Source: Serinicoccus sediminis (GTDB taxonomy: Bacteria > Actinomycetota > Actinomycetes > Actinomycetales > Dermatophilaceae). Taken from it: a DNA stretch of 64,000 nucleotides. Below, piece by piece: positions 16,754 to 23,619 of this stretch; positions within the stretch are counted from its first letter, which is position 1, and the number at the start of each line of letters is the position of its first letter. The stretch covers positions 62,001-126,000 of the forward strand of contig NZ_SDVA01000002.1 in NCBI RefSeq assembly GCF_004153545.1, in the 5' to 3' direction. The translations under genes were made by a program, and so were the position numbers. Below the pieces are notes generated by a model. That model made no database searches. It worked only from the letters and a program-made list of their open reading frames with translations, and had not been told where the DNA came from.

Positions 16754-16846
16754 ATGACCGCTCTGTCCAAGGCTTTCCGCAGCAGCACCCACGTGATCCT
16801 CGAGATCGGTCGCTCCTGGCGGCCGATCGAGCACATCCGCGGCTGA
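16754..16846 (+). CDS. Duplicated 30-residue peptide, copy 1
   Basis: A 30-codon ORF starting MTALSKAFRSSTHVILEIG and ending RSWRPIEHIRG. It is real by several signs: a strong ribosome site (AAAGGTGG, five bases before ATG), its own promoter and terminator, and a paralogue at 17123-17215 differing at only one residue (Phe8 for Leu8). The peptide is basic and amphipathic, with no signal sequence and no cysteine, so it probably stays inside or acts at the membrane. Function unknown; it could be a regulatory small protein, a sensor of the LysR effector or a leader-type peptide, though no gene follows it on the same strand. I do not recognise a family. Confidence 0.75.
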   Translation: MTALSKAFRSSTHVILEIGRSWRPIEHIRG

Positions 16847-16862
16847 CGCCCACGACCTCGAC

Positions 16863-16896
16863 GAGCCGCTCTGGGAACCATCCCCCGGGGCGGCTC
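16863..16896 (+). terminator. Terminator after peptide copy 1
   Basis: GAGCCGC (16863-16869) pairs with GCGGCTC (16890-16896), with an inner GGG/CCC pairing, followed by TTCG. The outer stem is the same as in the terminator of copy 2. Confidence 0.7.
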
Positions 16897-17027
16897 TTCG
16901 CATGTCAGACGGGGAACGAGGCCCTCACCCGGGGTGCCGGACCGGGCAACCCGGGTCGACGTGGAACCGGGCGGGACCGCGCCCTGCGGGACACCCCCGG
17001 GACGGCGGTTCGACCGTTCAGCCCCGC

Positions 17028-17043
17028 TTATCGGTATTAGTAA
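17028..17043. promoter_or_regulatory. Candidate LysR operator, peptide copy 2
   Basis: TTATCGGTATTAGTAA, a TTA-N10-TAA box of the same 16-base length as the box of copy 1, again ending exactly eleven bases before the -35 hexamer. The interior differs, but the ends and spacing are kept. There is no divergent gene here, so the box survives because of the peptide promoter. Confidence 0.6.
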
Positions 17044-17054
17044 GCAATGTCAGT

Positions 17055-17083
17055 TTGTGCTAAAGCAAGAAGAACGTCAGAAT
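17055..17083 (+). promoter_or_regulatory. Promoter of 30-residue peptide gene, copy 2
   Basis: TTGTGC (17055-17060), 17-base spacer, CAGAAT (17078-17083); same architecture as copy 1. The intervening sequence diverges between copies while the hexamers are kept, which supports the call. Confidence 0.55.
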
Positions 17084-17122
17084 AGAACCTGTCAGACCCC
17101 GACACGAAGAAAGGTGGCCATC

Positions 17123-17215
17123 ATGACCGCTCTGTCCAAGGCTCTCCGCAGCAGCACCCACGTGATCCTCGAGATCGGTCGCTCCTGGCGCCCGATCGAG
17201 CACATCCGCGGCTGA
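17123..17215 (+). CDS. Duplicated 30-residue peptide, copy 2
   Basis: Second copy of the 30-codon gene; it encodes MTALSKALRSSTHVILEIG followed by RSWRPIEHIRG. The coding region is nearly identical to copy 1 at the DNA level, with a mix of silent changes and one replacement. The intervening 275 bases hold only the first terminator, unremarkable G+C-rich sequence and the second operator/promoter. Keeping two independent transcription units, rather than a tandem operon, suggests gene dosage or separate tuning. A perfect 14-bp terminator follows. Function unknown. Confidence 0.75.
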   Translation: MTALSKALRSSTHVILEIGRSWRPIEHIRG

Positions 17216-17231
17216 CCCCCACGACGTCGAG

Positions 17232-17263
17232 GAGCCGCCCCCGGGACACCCCGGGGGCGGCTC
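17232..17263 (+). terminator. Terminator after peptide copy 2
   Basis: A perfect 14-bp stem (GAGCCGCCCCCGGG at 17232-17245 with 17250-17263) around an ACAC tetraloop, followed by TTCTGTGTG. It closes the very short transcription unit of the second peptide gene. Confidence 0.88.
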
Positions 17264-17344
17264 TTCTGTGTGCGACTGGTGCCACCCGTCGGCTCGTCGG
17301 CCCCCGGCCCGCGACGGGTCACCCTCACCCGTGGCTCGCCCGGC

Positions 17345-18055
17345 TCACCCGCAGGCGGCCTCCTGGAGCGCATCCAGCCCGTCCAGGTCGGCCGCGGTGA
17401 ACTCGTCCTGACCGGAGTTCTCCGCGGCCATGAGGGCGCCGGGGTCGTCGGAGTGGCCGAGCCCCAGGACGTGCACGAGCTCGTGGACGAGCACGGTCTC
17501 CTCGTCCAGGCCCCCCAGCCAACCGGTGGGCATGTCCGTGTCGAGGACGACCATCCCGCCGACGGACCGCGCGCCGCCGCCGGGCCCGATGACGTAGGAG
17601 GCACCACCGAGACCGGCCGTGGGGCCGGTCAGCTCGCGCACCTCCTCCTCGTCGGCCCAGCCGATCAGCACCGGACCGCGCTGGCGGCCGGTGAACTCGC
17701 GGTCGTCGGTCTCGCCGGTCACCACGAAGGTGAAGCCGCTGACGTCGTTGACCCGGCCGACCGCCGAGGCGACGAGGTCGGCATACCCCTCGGGCGCCCC
17801 GTCGGGGTTGACCTCCACCTCGATGCGCGCCTGGCACCCCCAGGTGATGGGGCTGCCGTCCTCGGTGACCTGCATGAAGGTGTAGCCCTCCCCACCCGAG
17901 CCGACGATGCCGGCGGAGCTGTCGGAGTAGACCGCCCGACGCAGGTTGCCGAGGTCCAGCCCCGGGGAGAGGTAGACGACCATGCTGATGACGAGACCCA
18001 GGACGAGCAGCATGCTGAGGACGCTCGTGCACCCCCCGCCACGCCGCTCGCTCAT
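17345..18055 (-). CDS. Membrane-anchored matrixin-like zinc metalloprotease (second copy)
   Basis: A 236-residue paralogue of the protease at 5499-6419. The N-terminus has one membrane segment (SVLSMLLVLGLVISMVVYL, residues ~11-29). The exported domain contains VEVNPDGAPEGYADLV, shared with the paralogue, and ends with the zinc motif HELVHVLGLGH and DDPGALM. Two cysteines (in TWGCQARIEV and the C-terminal AACG) correspond to cysteines in the paralogue, probably a disulfide. It lacks the long basic cytoplasmic N-terminus of the other copy. Substrate unknown. The stop is 129 bases past the end of peptide copy 2 (convergent). Confidence 0.82.
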   Translation of the reverse strand: MSERRGGGCTSVLSMLLVLGLVISMVVYLSPGLDLGNLRRAVYSDSSAGIVGSGGEGYTFMQVTEDGSPITWGCQARIEVEVNPDGAPEGYADLVASAVGRVNDVSGFTFVVTGETDDREFTGRQRGPVLIGWADEEEVRELTGPTAGLGGASYVIGPGGGARSVGGMVVLDTDMPTGWLGGLDEETVLVHELVHVLGLGHSDDPGALMAAENSGQDEFTAADLDGLDALQEAACG

Positions 18056-18085
18056 GCGTCCAGTCTGCCCGGGGAGCCTGGAGGG

Positions 18086-18733
18086 CTACTGACCGAGCCC
18101 GGCCAGCAGGTCCTCGAAGTCGGGGACGTCCTGCTGCGCCGCCGACCCGCCACGGCCGGCGGGCTCCTCGGAGGCGAGGCCGACGACGCCGGCGGCGACG
18201 ACCGCCGTGGCCAGCTCACCGGCGGCCCGGCGGATGCGGGCTCCGAGCTCGTCCGACCCGGCGCCACCGAAGTCATCGGTCGCGGCGAACACGCCGGTCG
18301 GCACCACGGCGGCGCGCAGGTAGGCGAACAGCGGGCGCATCGCGTGGTCGAGCACCAGCTGGTGCCGGGCCGTGCCCGCGGTGGCGGCGACGAGCACCGG
18401 CGTCCCTGCGAGCGCCTCGGGGTCGAGCACGTCGATGAACATCTTGAACAGCCCCGAGTAGCTCGCGGCGAACACCGGGGTGACCGCGACGAGGGCGTCG
18501 GCGCCGGCCACGAGCTCGCGCGCGGCCTCGACGGCGGGCGTCGGCATCCCGCCCGTGGTCATGGTCGTGGCGAGGTCGTGCGCGAGCTCGCGCAGCTCCA
18601 GCACCTCGACCGTCGCGGCCTCGCCGCGCGCGCTCACCTGGGTGGCGACGGCGTCGGCGAGGCGGTCGGCGAGCAGCCGGGTGGAGCTGGGCTGCGAGAG
18701 CCCGGCGGTGAGGACGACGATGCGGCGGGTCAT
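18086..18733 (-). CDS. NAD(P)H-dependent FMN reductase, partner of the LLM enzyme (CE1759-like)
   Basis: A 215-residue flavodoxin-fold FMN reductase (IVVLTAGLSQPSSTRLLADR at the N-terminus is the FMN phosphate loop; VAVTPVFAASYSGLFKMF is the second flavin contact). It lies 32 bases downstream of a luciferase-like monooxygenase. This pairing matches the CE1758/CE1759 pair described in actinobacterial genomes, in which the reductase supplies FMNH2. The pair's substrate is not known. The C-terminal ~25 residues (GRGGSAAQQDVPDFEDLLAG) form a variable tail. Confidence 0.85.
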   Translation of the reverse strand: MTRRIVVLTAGLSQPSSTRLLADRLADAVATQVSARGEAATVEVLELRELAHDLATTMTTGGMPTPAVEAARELVAGADALVAVTPVFAASYSGLFKMFIDVLDPEALAGTPVLVAATAGTARHQLVLDHAMRPLFAYLRAAVVPTGVFAATDDFGGAGSDELGARIRRAAGELATAVVAAGVVGLASEEPAGRGGSAAQQDVPDFEDLLAGLGQ

Positions 18734-18765
18734 GGCGTGCTCCTTCGGTATGCCGTTGGGGCGGC

Positions 18766-19917
18766 TCAGGCGGAGGCGCGGGCGGGCGAGGTGGTCGCCG
18801 TCGCGGCGCCCCGGGCCGGGGCCACGAGGTGGTGCGGGGCGTCCGGGCCCTGCGCCACCAGGGAGGCGTGGGTGGGCGGGTCGCTCGGCACGTGCGCGGG
18901 GCGGCGCGCCTCGAACTCGCGACGCAGCACCGGCACCACCTCGCGGCCGAGGATCTCGATCTGCTCCAGGACGACGTCCTGCGGCAGACCGGCGTGGTCG
19001 ATGAGGAAGAGCTGGCGCTGGTAGTCGCCGACCGCGTCCGCGAAGCCCAGCGTGCGCTCGATGACCATCTCCGGGGTCCCCACGGTGAGCGGGGTCATCC
19101 GGGTGAACTCCTCCAGGCTCGGGCCGTGACCGTAGACCGGCGCCACGTCGAAGTACGGCCGGAAGGCCCGCTTGGCCTCAGCCTCGCTGCCCGCGATGAA
19201 CGCCTGGCCGCCGAGGCCGACGACCGCCTGGTCCGCGGACCCGTGGCCGTAGTGCTCGAACCGGCGGCGGTAGAGGCCGACCATCTGCGCGGTGTGCTCG
19301 ATGTTCCAGAAGATGTTGTTGTGGAAGAACCCGTCGCCGTAGTAGGCCGCCTGCTCGGCGATCTCGGTGGACCGGATCGAGCCGTGCCACACGAACGGCG
19401 GGGTGCCGTCGAGCGGGCGCGGCGTCGCGGTGAAGCCCTGCAGCGGGGTGCGGAACTTCCCCTGCCAGTCGACGACCTCCTCGCGCCAGAGACGGCGCAG
19501 CAGGTGGTAGTTCTCGATGGCCAGCGGCACGCCCTGGCGGATGTCCTTGCCGAACCACGGGTAGACCGGGCCGGTGTTGCCGCGGCCCATCATCAGGTCG
19601 ACGCGACCACCGGACAGGTGCTGCAGGAAGGCGTAGTCCTCCGCGAGGCGCACCGGGTCGGTCGTCGTGATGAGGGTGGTCGCCGTCGACAGCTGCAGCC
19701 GCTGCGTCTGCGCGGCGATGAAGGCGAGGTGGGTGGTCGGCGCGGAGGAGATGAAGGGCGGGTTGTGGTGCTGCCCCGTGGCGAAGACGTCGAGCCCCAC
19801 CTCCTCGGCCTTGAGCGCAGACGACGTCATGGCGGCGATCCGCTCGCCGTCGGTCGGTATGCGGCCGGTCGTGGGGTCCGGCGTGATGTCGCCGACGCTG
19901 AAGATGCCGAACTGCAC
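18766..19917 (-). CDS. Luciferase-like FMN-dependent monooxygenase (CE1758-like)
   Basis: A 383-residue LLM-class flavin monooxygenase. Start GTG 19917 gives the usual N-terminus VQFGIFSVGDITPDPTTGR, with AGGAGG nine bases upstream; longer starts would overlap that site. Hallmarks: DVFATGQHHNPPFISSAP, DLMMGRGNTGPVYPWFG and WHGSIRSTEIAEQAAYYGDG. It would use reduced FMN from the adjacent reductase and O2 to oxidise an unknown substrate. The promoter region contains three ATCAAC-type half sites (19938-19960), suggesting a MarR/TetR-like repressor. A LysR gene and a 29-codon ORF lie further upstream. Confidence 0.87.
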   Translation of the reverse strand: MQFGIFSVGDITPDPTTGRIPTDGERIAAMTSSALKAEEVGLDVFATGQHHNPPFISSAPTTHLAFIAAQTQRLQLSTATTLITTTDPVRLAEDYAFLQHLSGGRVDLMMGRGNTGPVYPWFGKDIRQGVPLAIENYHLLRRLWREEVVDWQGKFRTPLQGFTATPRPLDGTPPFVWHGSIRSTEIAEQAAYYGDGFFHNNIFWNIEHTAQMVGLYRRRFEHYGHGSADQAVVGLGGQAFIAGSEAEAKRAFRPYFDVAPVYGHGPSLEEFTRMTPLTVGTPEMVIERTLGFADAVGDYQRQLFLIDHAGLPQDVVLEQIEILGREVVPVLRREFEARRPAHVPSDPPTHASLVAQGPDAPHHLVAPARGAATATTSPARASA

Positions 19918-19937
19918 CTGACTCACCCTCCTGGGTC

Positions 19938-19960
19938 GTTGATGTATCAACTATATCAAC
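19938..19960 (-). promoter_or_regulatory. Promoter/operator of the LLM-FMN reductase pair
   Basis: GTTGAT-GT-ATCAAC is followed by three bases and a second ATCAAC, so two overlapping inverted repeats share the left half site. On the minus strand TATAGT (19949-19954) is a near-consensus -10 inside this element. A repressor bound here would block transcription. The binding protein is not identified. Confidence 0.6.
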
Positions 19961-20044
19961 GCAGAGACCCCCGCGATATTCCAGGAGGCGTCCGGGGTGG
20001 CCGCACCACCGGGCGGGCGGTCGCCCCGGGCCGCCGCCAGGGCG

Positions 20045-20134
20045 TCAGCGGGTGACGCGCTGGGTGGCGACGGGCAGCGAGTGGACGTCGTGCTGGGAGC
20101 GGTTCATCATGAGCGAGAGCAGGAACTGGGTCAT
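20045..20134 (-). CDS. Small ORF (29 residues) upstream of the LLM pair
   Basis: A 29-codon ORF (MTQFLLSLMMNRSQHDVHSL, then PVATQRVTR) between the LLM gene and the divergent LysR gene, with GGAGG 12 bases before its ATG. It points toward the LLM/FMN reductase genes and ends 127 bases before them. It is the second tiny ORF in this region placed divergently from a LysR gene. It contains no cysteine and does not look like the Cys-type leader at 62684-62770. It could be a leader peptide or an independent small protein. Support is the ribosome site, the position and full codon-like composition, so confidence is moderate. Confidence 0.5.
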   Translation of the reverse strand: MTQFLLSLMMNRSQHDVHSLPVATQRVTR

Positions 20135-20189
20135 GCAGGCTACGATCCTCCGTCAGGACTCATGCGTCCAATGTCTGCTTGATATGTCA

Positions 20190-20210
20190 CCTATGCGCTA
20201 AGGTCATAGG
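20190..20210. promoter_or_regulatory. LysR operator and leaderless promoter of the second LysR gene
   Basis: CCTATG-N9-CATAGG is a perfect 6-bp inverted repeat of the LysR type. The central bases contain TAAGGT (20199-20204), the -10 seven bases before ATG 20212. The regulator would therefore repress itself. TAAGGT plus seven bases plus ATG is exactly the arrangement of the other LysR gene at 16648. Confidence 0.68.
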
Positions 20211-20211
20211 T

Positions 20212-21144
20212 ATGGAGGTCCAGACGCTGCGCTGGTTCCAGCTCGTCGCGGACGGGGCGACCGTCACCGAGGTCGCGGACCTGGAGATGGTGTCCCAGCC
20301 GGCCGTGTCCCGCGCGCTGGGCCGGCTGGAGCGCGAGATCGGCACCCCCCTGCTGCACCGAGAGGGACGTGTGCTGCGGATGACCCACGCCGGGACGATC
20401 TTCAAGCAGCACGTCGACGTCGTGCTGCACGAGCTGGACGACGGGGTCGCCGCGGTGCAGCAGCTCCTGGACCCGGAGACGGGGACGGTGGCGGTGGCCT
20501 TCCAGCCCTCGCTCGGGACCTGGCTCGTCCCCGACCTCATCACCAGCTTCCGGGCTCGGCACCCACGGGTACGGCTCGACCTGCGCGGGAAGGACGACGA
20601 GACGGTGCCCGCCGTCGGCCCGCGCTCCGACGTCGACCTCGAGCTGTCCACGCTGCGGCCGCGGCGAGGCGAGGACCAGCCGCGCTGGCGGGCGCTGGTC
20701 GCCGAGCCGTTGCGGCTGCTCGTGGGGCCGGAGCACCGGCTCGTCGGACGGCCCCGGGTCCTGCTGCGCGAGGTGGCCGGGGACGCCTTCGTCGTCATGA
20801 CGCCGACCTCGGTGCTGCGCCGGCACACCGAGCAGCTGTGCGCCGACGCAGGGTTCGTGCCGCGCATCTCCTTCGTGGCCGCCGACCTGCCCACGCTGCG
20901 GGGGTATGTCGCCGCCGGGCTCGGGGTGGCCGTGGCCCCCACGCGCTGGGGCGGGTCGGTGGCGGCACCGGTGGTGGGGCTGCACGTGCTGGCGCTCGAG
21001 GACCCCACCGCCACCCGGGACGTGGGGCTGTCCTGGTCACCCGCGCGCCGCCTGCTGCCGGCCGCGCAGCTGTTCCGTGAGCACGTGCTGCAACGCGCCG
21101 ACGCCGGGCTCCTGCCCGACCCGGTGCCGTCGACGGAGGGGTGA
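20212..21144 (+). CDS. LysR-family transcriptional regulator
   Basis: A 310-residue LysR-type regulator. The winged helix occupies residues 1-60 (VSQPAVSRALGRLEREIG is the recognition helix) and the effector domain residues ~85-295 (GTVAVAFQPSLGTWLVPDLI begins it). Start ATG 20212 is supported by a leaderless -10 inside a perfect operator palindrome. It is divergent from the 29-codon ORF and, beyond it, the LLM/FMN reductase pair, which are its likely targets. The effector domain resembles the YybE/YtlI-like group with GYVAAGLGVAVAP. Effector unknown. Confidence 0.87.
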   Translation: MEVQTLRWFQLVADGATVTEVADLEMVSQPAVSRALGRLEREIGTPLLHREGRVLRMTHAGTIFKQHVDVVLHELDDGVAAVQQLLDPETGTVAVAFQPSLGTWLVPDLITSFRARHPRVRLDLRGKDDETVPAVGPRSDVDLELSTLRPRRGEDQPRWRALVAEPLRLLVGPEHRLVGRPRVLLREVAGDAFVVMTPTSVLRRHTEQLCADAGFVPRISFVAADLPTLRGYVAAGLGVAVAPTRWGGSVAAPVVGLHVLALEDPTATRDVGLSWSPARRLLPAAQLFREHVLQRADAGLLPDPVPSTEG

Positions 21145-21198
21145 GCGGTCCAGGCACACCCGAGGGTGCGCCGCCGAGAGGCCCGGACGGCCCTGGTC

Positions 21199-21600
21199 TC
21201 AGGCCTCGGGGGCCAGGAGGTCCTCGCGACCGAACATCGCGGCCGTCTCGCGGGCGGTCGGCTGCCCGGCGTCCGGGCTGGCGCCGTGCTGCAGCAGCAC
21301 GTCGACGACCTCCGGCTCGCCCTTGAAGACGGCGCCCGCCAGCGGCGACTGACCACGGTCGTTGAGCCGGTCGACGGCCGCCCCGCGGCGGGCCAGCCGG
21401 GCGACGGTCCGGGGGTGGCCGTGGTAGGCGGCCAGCATGAGCAGGGTGTTGCCGGCCGGGTCGGTGAGGTCGACCGGCGCACCCGCGTCGACGTAGGCCG
21501 CGAGGCGCTCGCCCTCTCCCGCCCGGGCGAGGTCGAAGAGCACGTGCGCGAGGTCGACGACCTCCGGCGCGGGGGTCTCGGGACCGAGCGGGTCGTTCAT
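21199..21600 (-). CDS. Ankyrin-repeat protein
   Basis: A 133-residue protein with about three ankyrin repeats: AHVLFDLARAGEGERLAAYV, then NTLLMLAAYHGHPRTVARLA and QSPLAGAVFKGEPEVVDVLL. The end, ARETAAMFGREDLLAPEA, is a capping fragment. Start ATG 21600 follows TAGGCT by seven bases (leaderless). Bacterial ankyrin proteins of this size act by protein-protein contact, and in actinobacteria one often sits next to catalase, but not here. No signal peptide. Function unknown. Confidence 0.82.
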   Translation of the reverse strand: MNDPLGPETPAPEVVDLAHVLFDLARAGEGERLAAYVDAGAPVDLTDPAGNTLLMLAAYHGHPRTVARLARRGAAVDRLNDRGQSPLAGAVFKGEPEVVDVLLQHGASPDAGQPTARETAAMFGREDLLAPEA

Positions 21601-21632
21601 GCTCGAGAGCCTAGCGCCGACGCGTCGGGGGG

Positions 21633-22574
21633 TCAGGGGTGGTGGGCGTGCTCGTGGCCGCCGTGCTGCCGCGGCTCCAGCTGGAAGGTCGAGTGCTCCA
21701 CACTCACGTCGAAGTGCTCCGCCACGCACTCCTGCAGGGCGTCGAGCATCTGCGGTGCGTGGCCGTCCCGGAAGCACCCGTCCTCGACGACCACGTGGGC
21801 GCTGAGGACCGGCGTGCCGGTGCCGATCCGGGAGACGTGCAGGTCGTGCACGTCCACGACGTGGTCGACCTCCAGCAGGTGCTCGCGCAGCTCGGGCAGC
21901 GACAGCCCCGGGGGGACCGACTCCAGCAGCACGCTGCCCGCCTCGCGCAGGATCGTCACGGCGCGGGGCAGGATGAGCAGCGCGATGAGCGCCCCCGCGA
22001 CGGCGTCGGCCCGGGTCCACCCCAGCGTCTGGATGAGCACCGCCGAGACGATCACCGCGACCGACCCCAGCGCGTCGAACCCGACCTCGAGGAAGGCCGC
22101 CCGCAGGTTGAGGTTGTCCTGCCGTGCGCCGGCGAGGACCAGCAGCGAGACCACGTTGCCCAGCAGGCCCACGACACCGAAGACGAGCAGCAGGCCCCCG
22201 GCGACCTGCACGGGCTCGTCCGCCAGCAGCCGGCGGACGCCCTCGACGAGGGCGTACCCGCCGACCCCGAGCAGGACCGCGGCCTGGGCGCCGGCGCCGA
22301 GGACCTCCGCACGGGCATACCCCCAGGTGCGCCGCTCGGTGGGCGGCCGCGCCATGAGCCGCGCGGCCGTGAGGGCGATGAGCAGGCCACCGGCGTCGGT
22401 GAGCATGTGCCCGGCGTCGACGAGCAGCGCGAGGCTGCCCGTCACGACGGCACCGACGACCTGGGTGACGAGGATGACGGCGGTGACGGCGAAGGCGACG
22501 AGGAGCCGGGTCGTGCTCGCCCCGGCACCGTGGTCGTGGCCGTGCCCGCGCCGGTCCGCTCGCCCCGTGCTCAT
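21633..22574 (-). CDS. Cation diffusion facilitator (CzcD/ZitB-like)
   Basis: A 313-residue CDF exporter of zinc or similar divalent metals in exchange for protons. The N-terminus is His-rich (GHGHDHGAG), there are six transmembrane helices, and the metal site of helix 2 reads LLVDAGHMLTDAGGLL (Asp/His), with its partner in helix 5 (AAFLEVGFDALGSVAV, where Glu replaces the usual His). The cytoplasmic C-terminal domain (HVVDVHDLHVSRIGTGTPVL) ends with a His-rich tail (HGGHEHAHHP). The promoter region upstream is occupied by the 32-bp array. No metal-responsive regulator is adjacent. Confidence 0.88.
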   Translation of the reverse strand: MSTGRADRRGHGHDHGAGASTTRLLVAFAVTAVILVTQVVGAVVTGSLALLVDAGHMLTDAGGLLIALTAARLMARPPTERRTWGYARAEVLGAGAQAAVLLGVGGYALVEGVRRLLADEPVQVAGGLLLVFGVVGLLGNVVSLLVLAGARQDNLNLRAAFLEVGFDALGSVAVIVSAVLIQTLGWTRADAVAGALIALLILPRAVTILREAGSVLLESVPPGLSLPELREHLLEVDHVVDVHDLHVSRIGTGTPVLSAHVVVEDGCFRDGHAPQMLDALQECVAEHFDVSVEHSTFQLEPRQHGGHEHAHHP

Positions 22575-22588
22575 GCCCCGATCGTCCC

Positions 22589-22716
22589 ACCGAGCGCCGC
22601 GGATGGTTGCCCCCACCCCGACCGAGCGCCGCGGGTGGTTGCCCCCACCCCGACCGAGCGCCGCGGATGGTTGCCCCCACCCCGACCGAGCGCCGCGGAT
22701 GGTTGCTCGACCCTCA
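22589..22716 (+). repeat. 32-bp tandem repeat array, 4 units (locus B2)
   Basis: Four direct repeats starting ACCGAGCGCCGCGG at 22589, 22621, 22653 and 22685, an exact 32-bp period; the core runs through GGATGGTTGCC and the spacer CCCACCCCG is also conserved. It lies between the divergent CDF and HEAT-repeat genes, inside the only possible promoter region for the CDF gene. Same family as 10584-10711. Confidence 0.93.
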
Positions 22717-22777
22717 CGCCGGGGAGGAATGAGCGTGGTCCTGCACGCGTTGCCCACCAGAACCCGAGGAGAGAGCT

Positions 22778-23557
22778 GTGAGCACGCTGGAGCAGGCGCG
22801 TCGCGCCGTGTATGACGTCGACCCCACCGTCCGCCAGGAGGCGGCGGTGCACCTGGGGACCTACGGGGACGAGTCGCTGACCCCCGAGCTCGTCGCGCTG
22901 CTCGTGGCCGAGCCGGACCTCTTCGTGCGCGAGACGTTGACGTGGGCGGTCGTGCGCCGGCCCGAGGCAGCGCTCCCCCACCTGGTCGACGCGCTGACCG
23001 GGGCGCCGGAGGCGAGGGTGCAGGTGCTGCACGCGCTGAGCAAGATCCAGGCCCCGGACGCGGTGCCGCACATCCTGCCCTTCGCCGACGACGCCGACCA
23101 GCGGGTGGCGATGAAGGCCTGGTGGGCGCTCGGCCGCACCGGCACGCCCGAGGCGGCGCCCGCGCTCCTGCCCCACCTGGGCCGCGGCGACGAGGAGCGG
23201 CGGCGCGAGCTCGCCCGCGCCTTCGAGCAGCTCGGCGACCCGGGGGTGCCCGGGCTGGCGGAGGCGGTGGCCGACGGTGACGAGGCCGTCCGCCGGCACG
23301 CCGCCCAGACGCTCGTGCTCGTCGGCGACCCTGCGGCCCGTCCCGCCGCTCCCGCCCTGGCGACGATGGCCGAGACCGATGAGAAGGACAACGCCCTCGT
23401 GGCGCTGGAGGCCCTGGCCGCCCTGGACGAGCCGTGCGTCGAGCCGGCCCTGGAGCGGCTGCGCGACGGCGAGGACCGGTTCCGGTCCATGACCGCCCAG
23501 TGGCTGCTCGCCGACCGGGCCGAGCGCGGGCTCGGCGGGGCCACGCGGGCGGGCTGA
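22778..23557 (+). CDS. HEAT-repeat protein
   Basis: A 259-residue all-helical protein made of PBS-lyase-type HEAT repeats of about 30 residues, for example VRQEAAVHLGTYGDE, VRVQVLHALSKIQAPDAVPH, QRVAMKAWWALGRTGTPEAA and VRRHAAQTLVLVGDPAA. Start GTG 22778 has a GAGGAGAG ribosome site upstream. Such proteins serve as scaffolds or recognition modules; no enzymatic residues are apparent. It is followed after 62 bases by an AAA ATPase with its own leaderless promoter. Function unknown. Confidence 0.85.
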   Translation: MSTLEQARRAVYDVDPTVRQEAAVHLGTYGDESLTPELVALLVAEPDLFVRETLTWAVVRRPEAALPHLVDALTGAPEARVQVLHALSKIQAPDAVPHILPFADDADQRVAMKAWWALGRTGTPEAAPALLPHLGRGDEERRRELARAFEQLGDPGVPGLAEAVADGDEAVRRHAAQTLVLVGDPAARPAAPALATMAETDEKDNALVALEALAALDEPCVEPALERLRDGEDRFRSMTAQWLLADRAERGLGGATRAG

Positions 23558-23619
23558 CGGCATACCCGTCCGGGGGCGCGGCGACCGGGTGTGTCGGTGA
23601 CCATCCCTAGGGTGGCGGC

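Noticed and set aside
16754-17215. Amino-acid-starvation leader peptides
   Set aside because: No run of a single amino-acid codon, each is closed by its own strong terminator, and no biosynthetic gene follows on the same strand.
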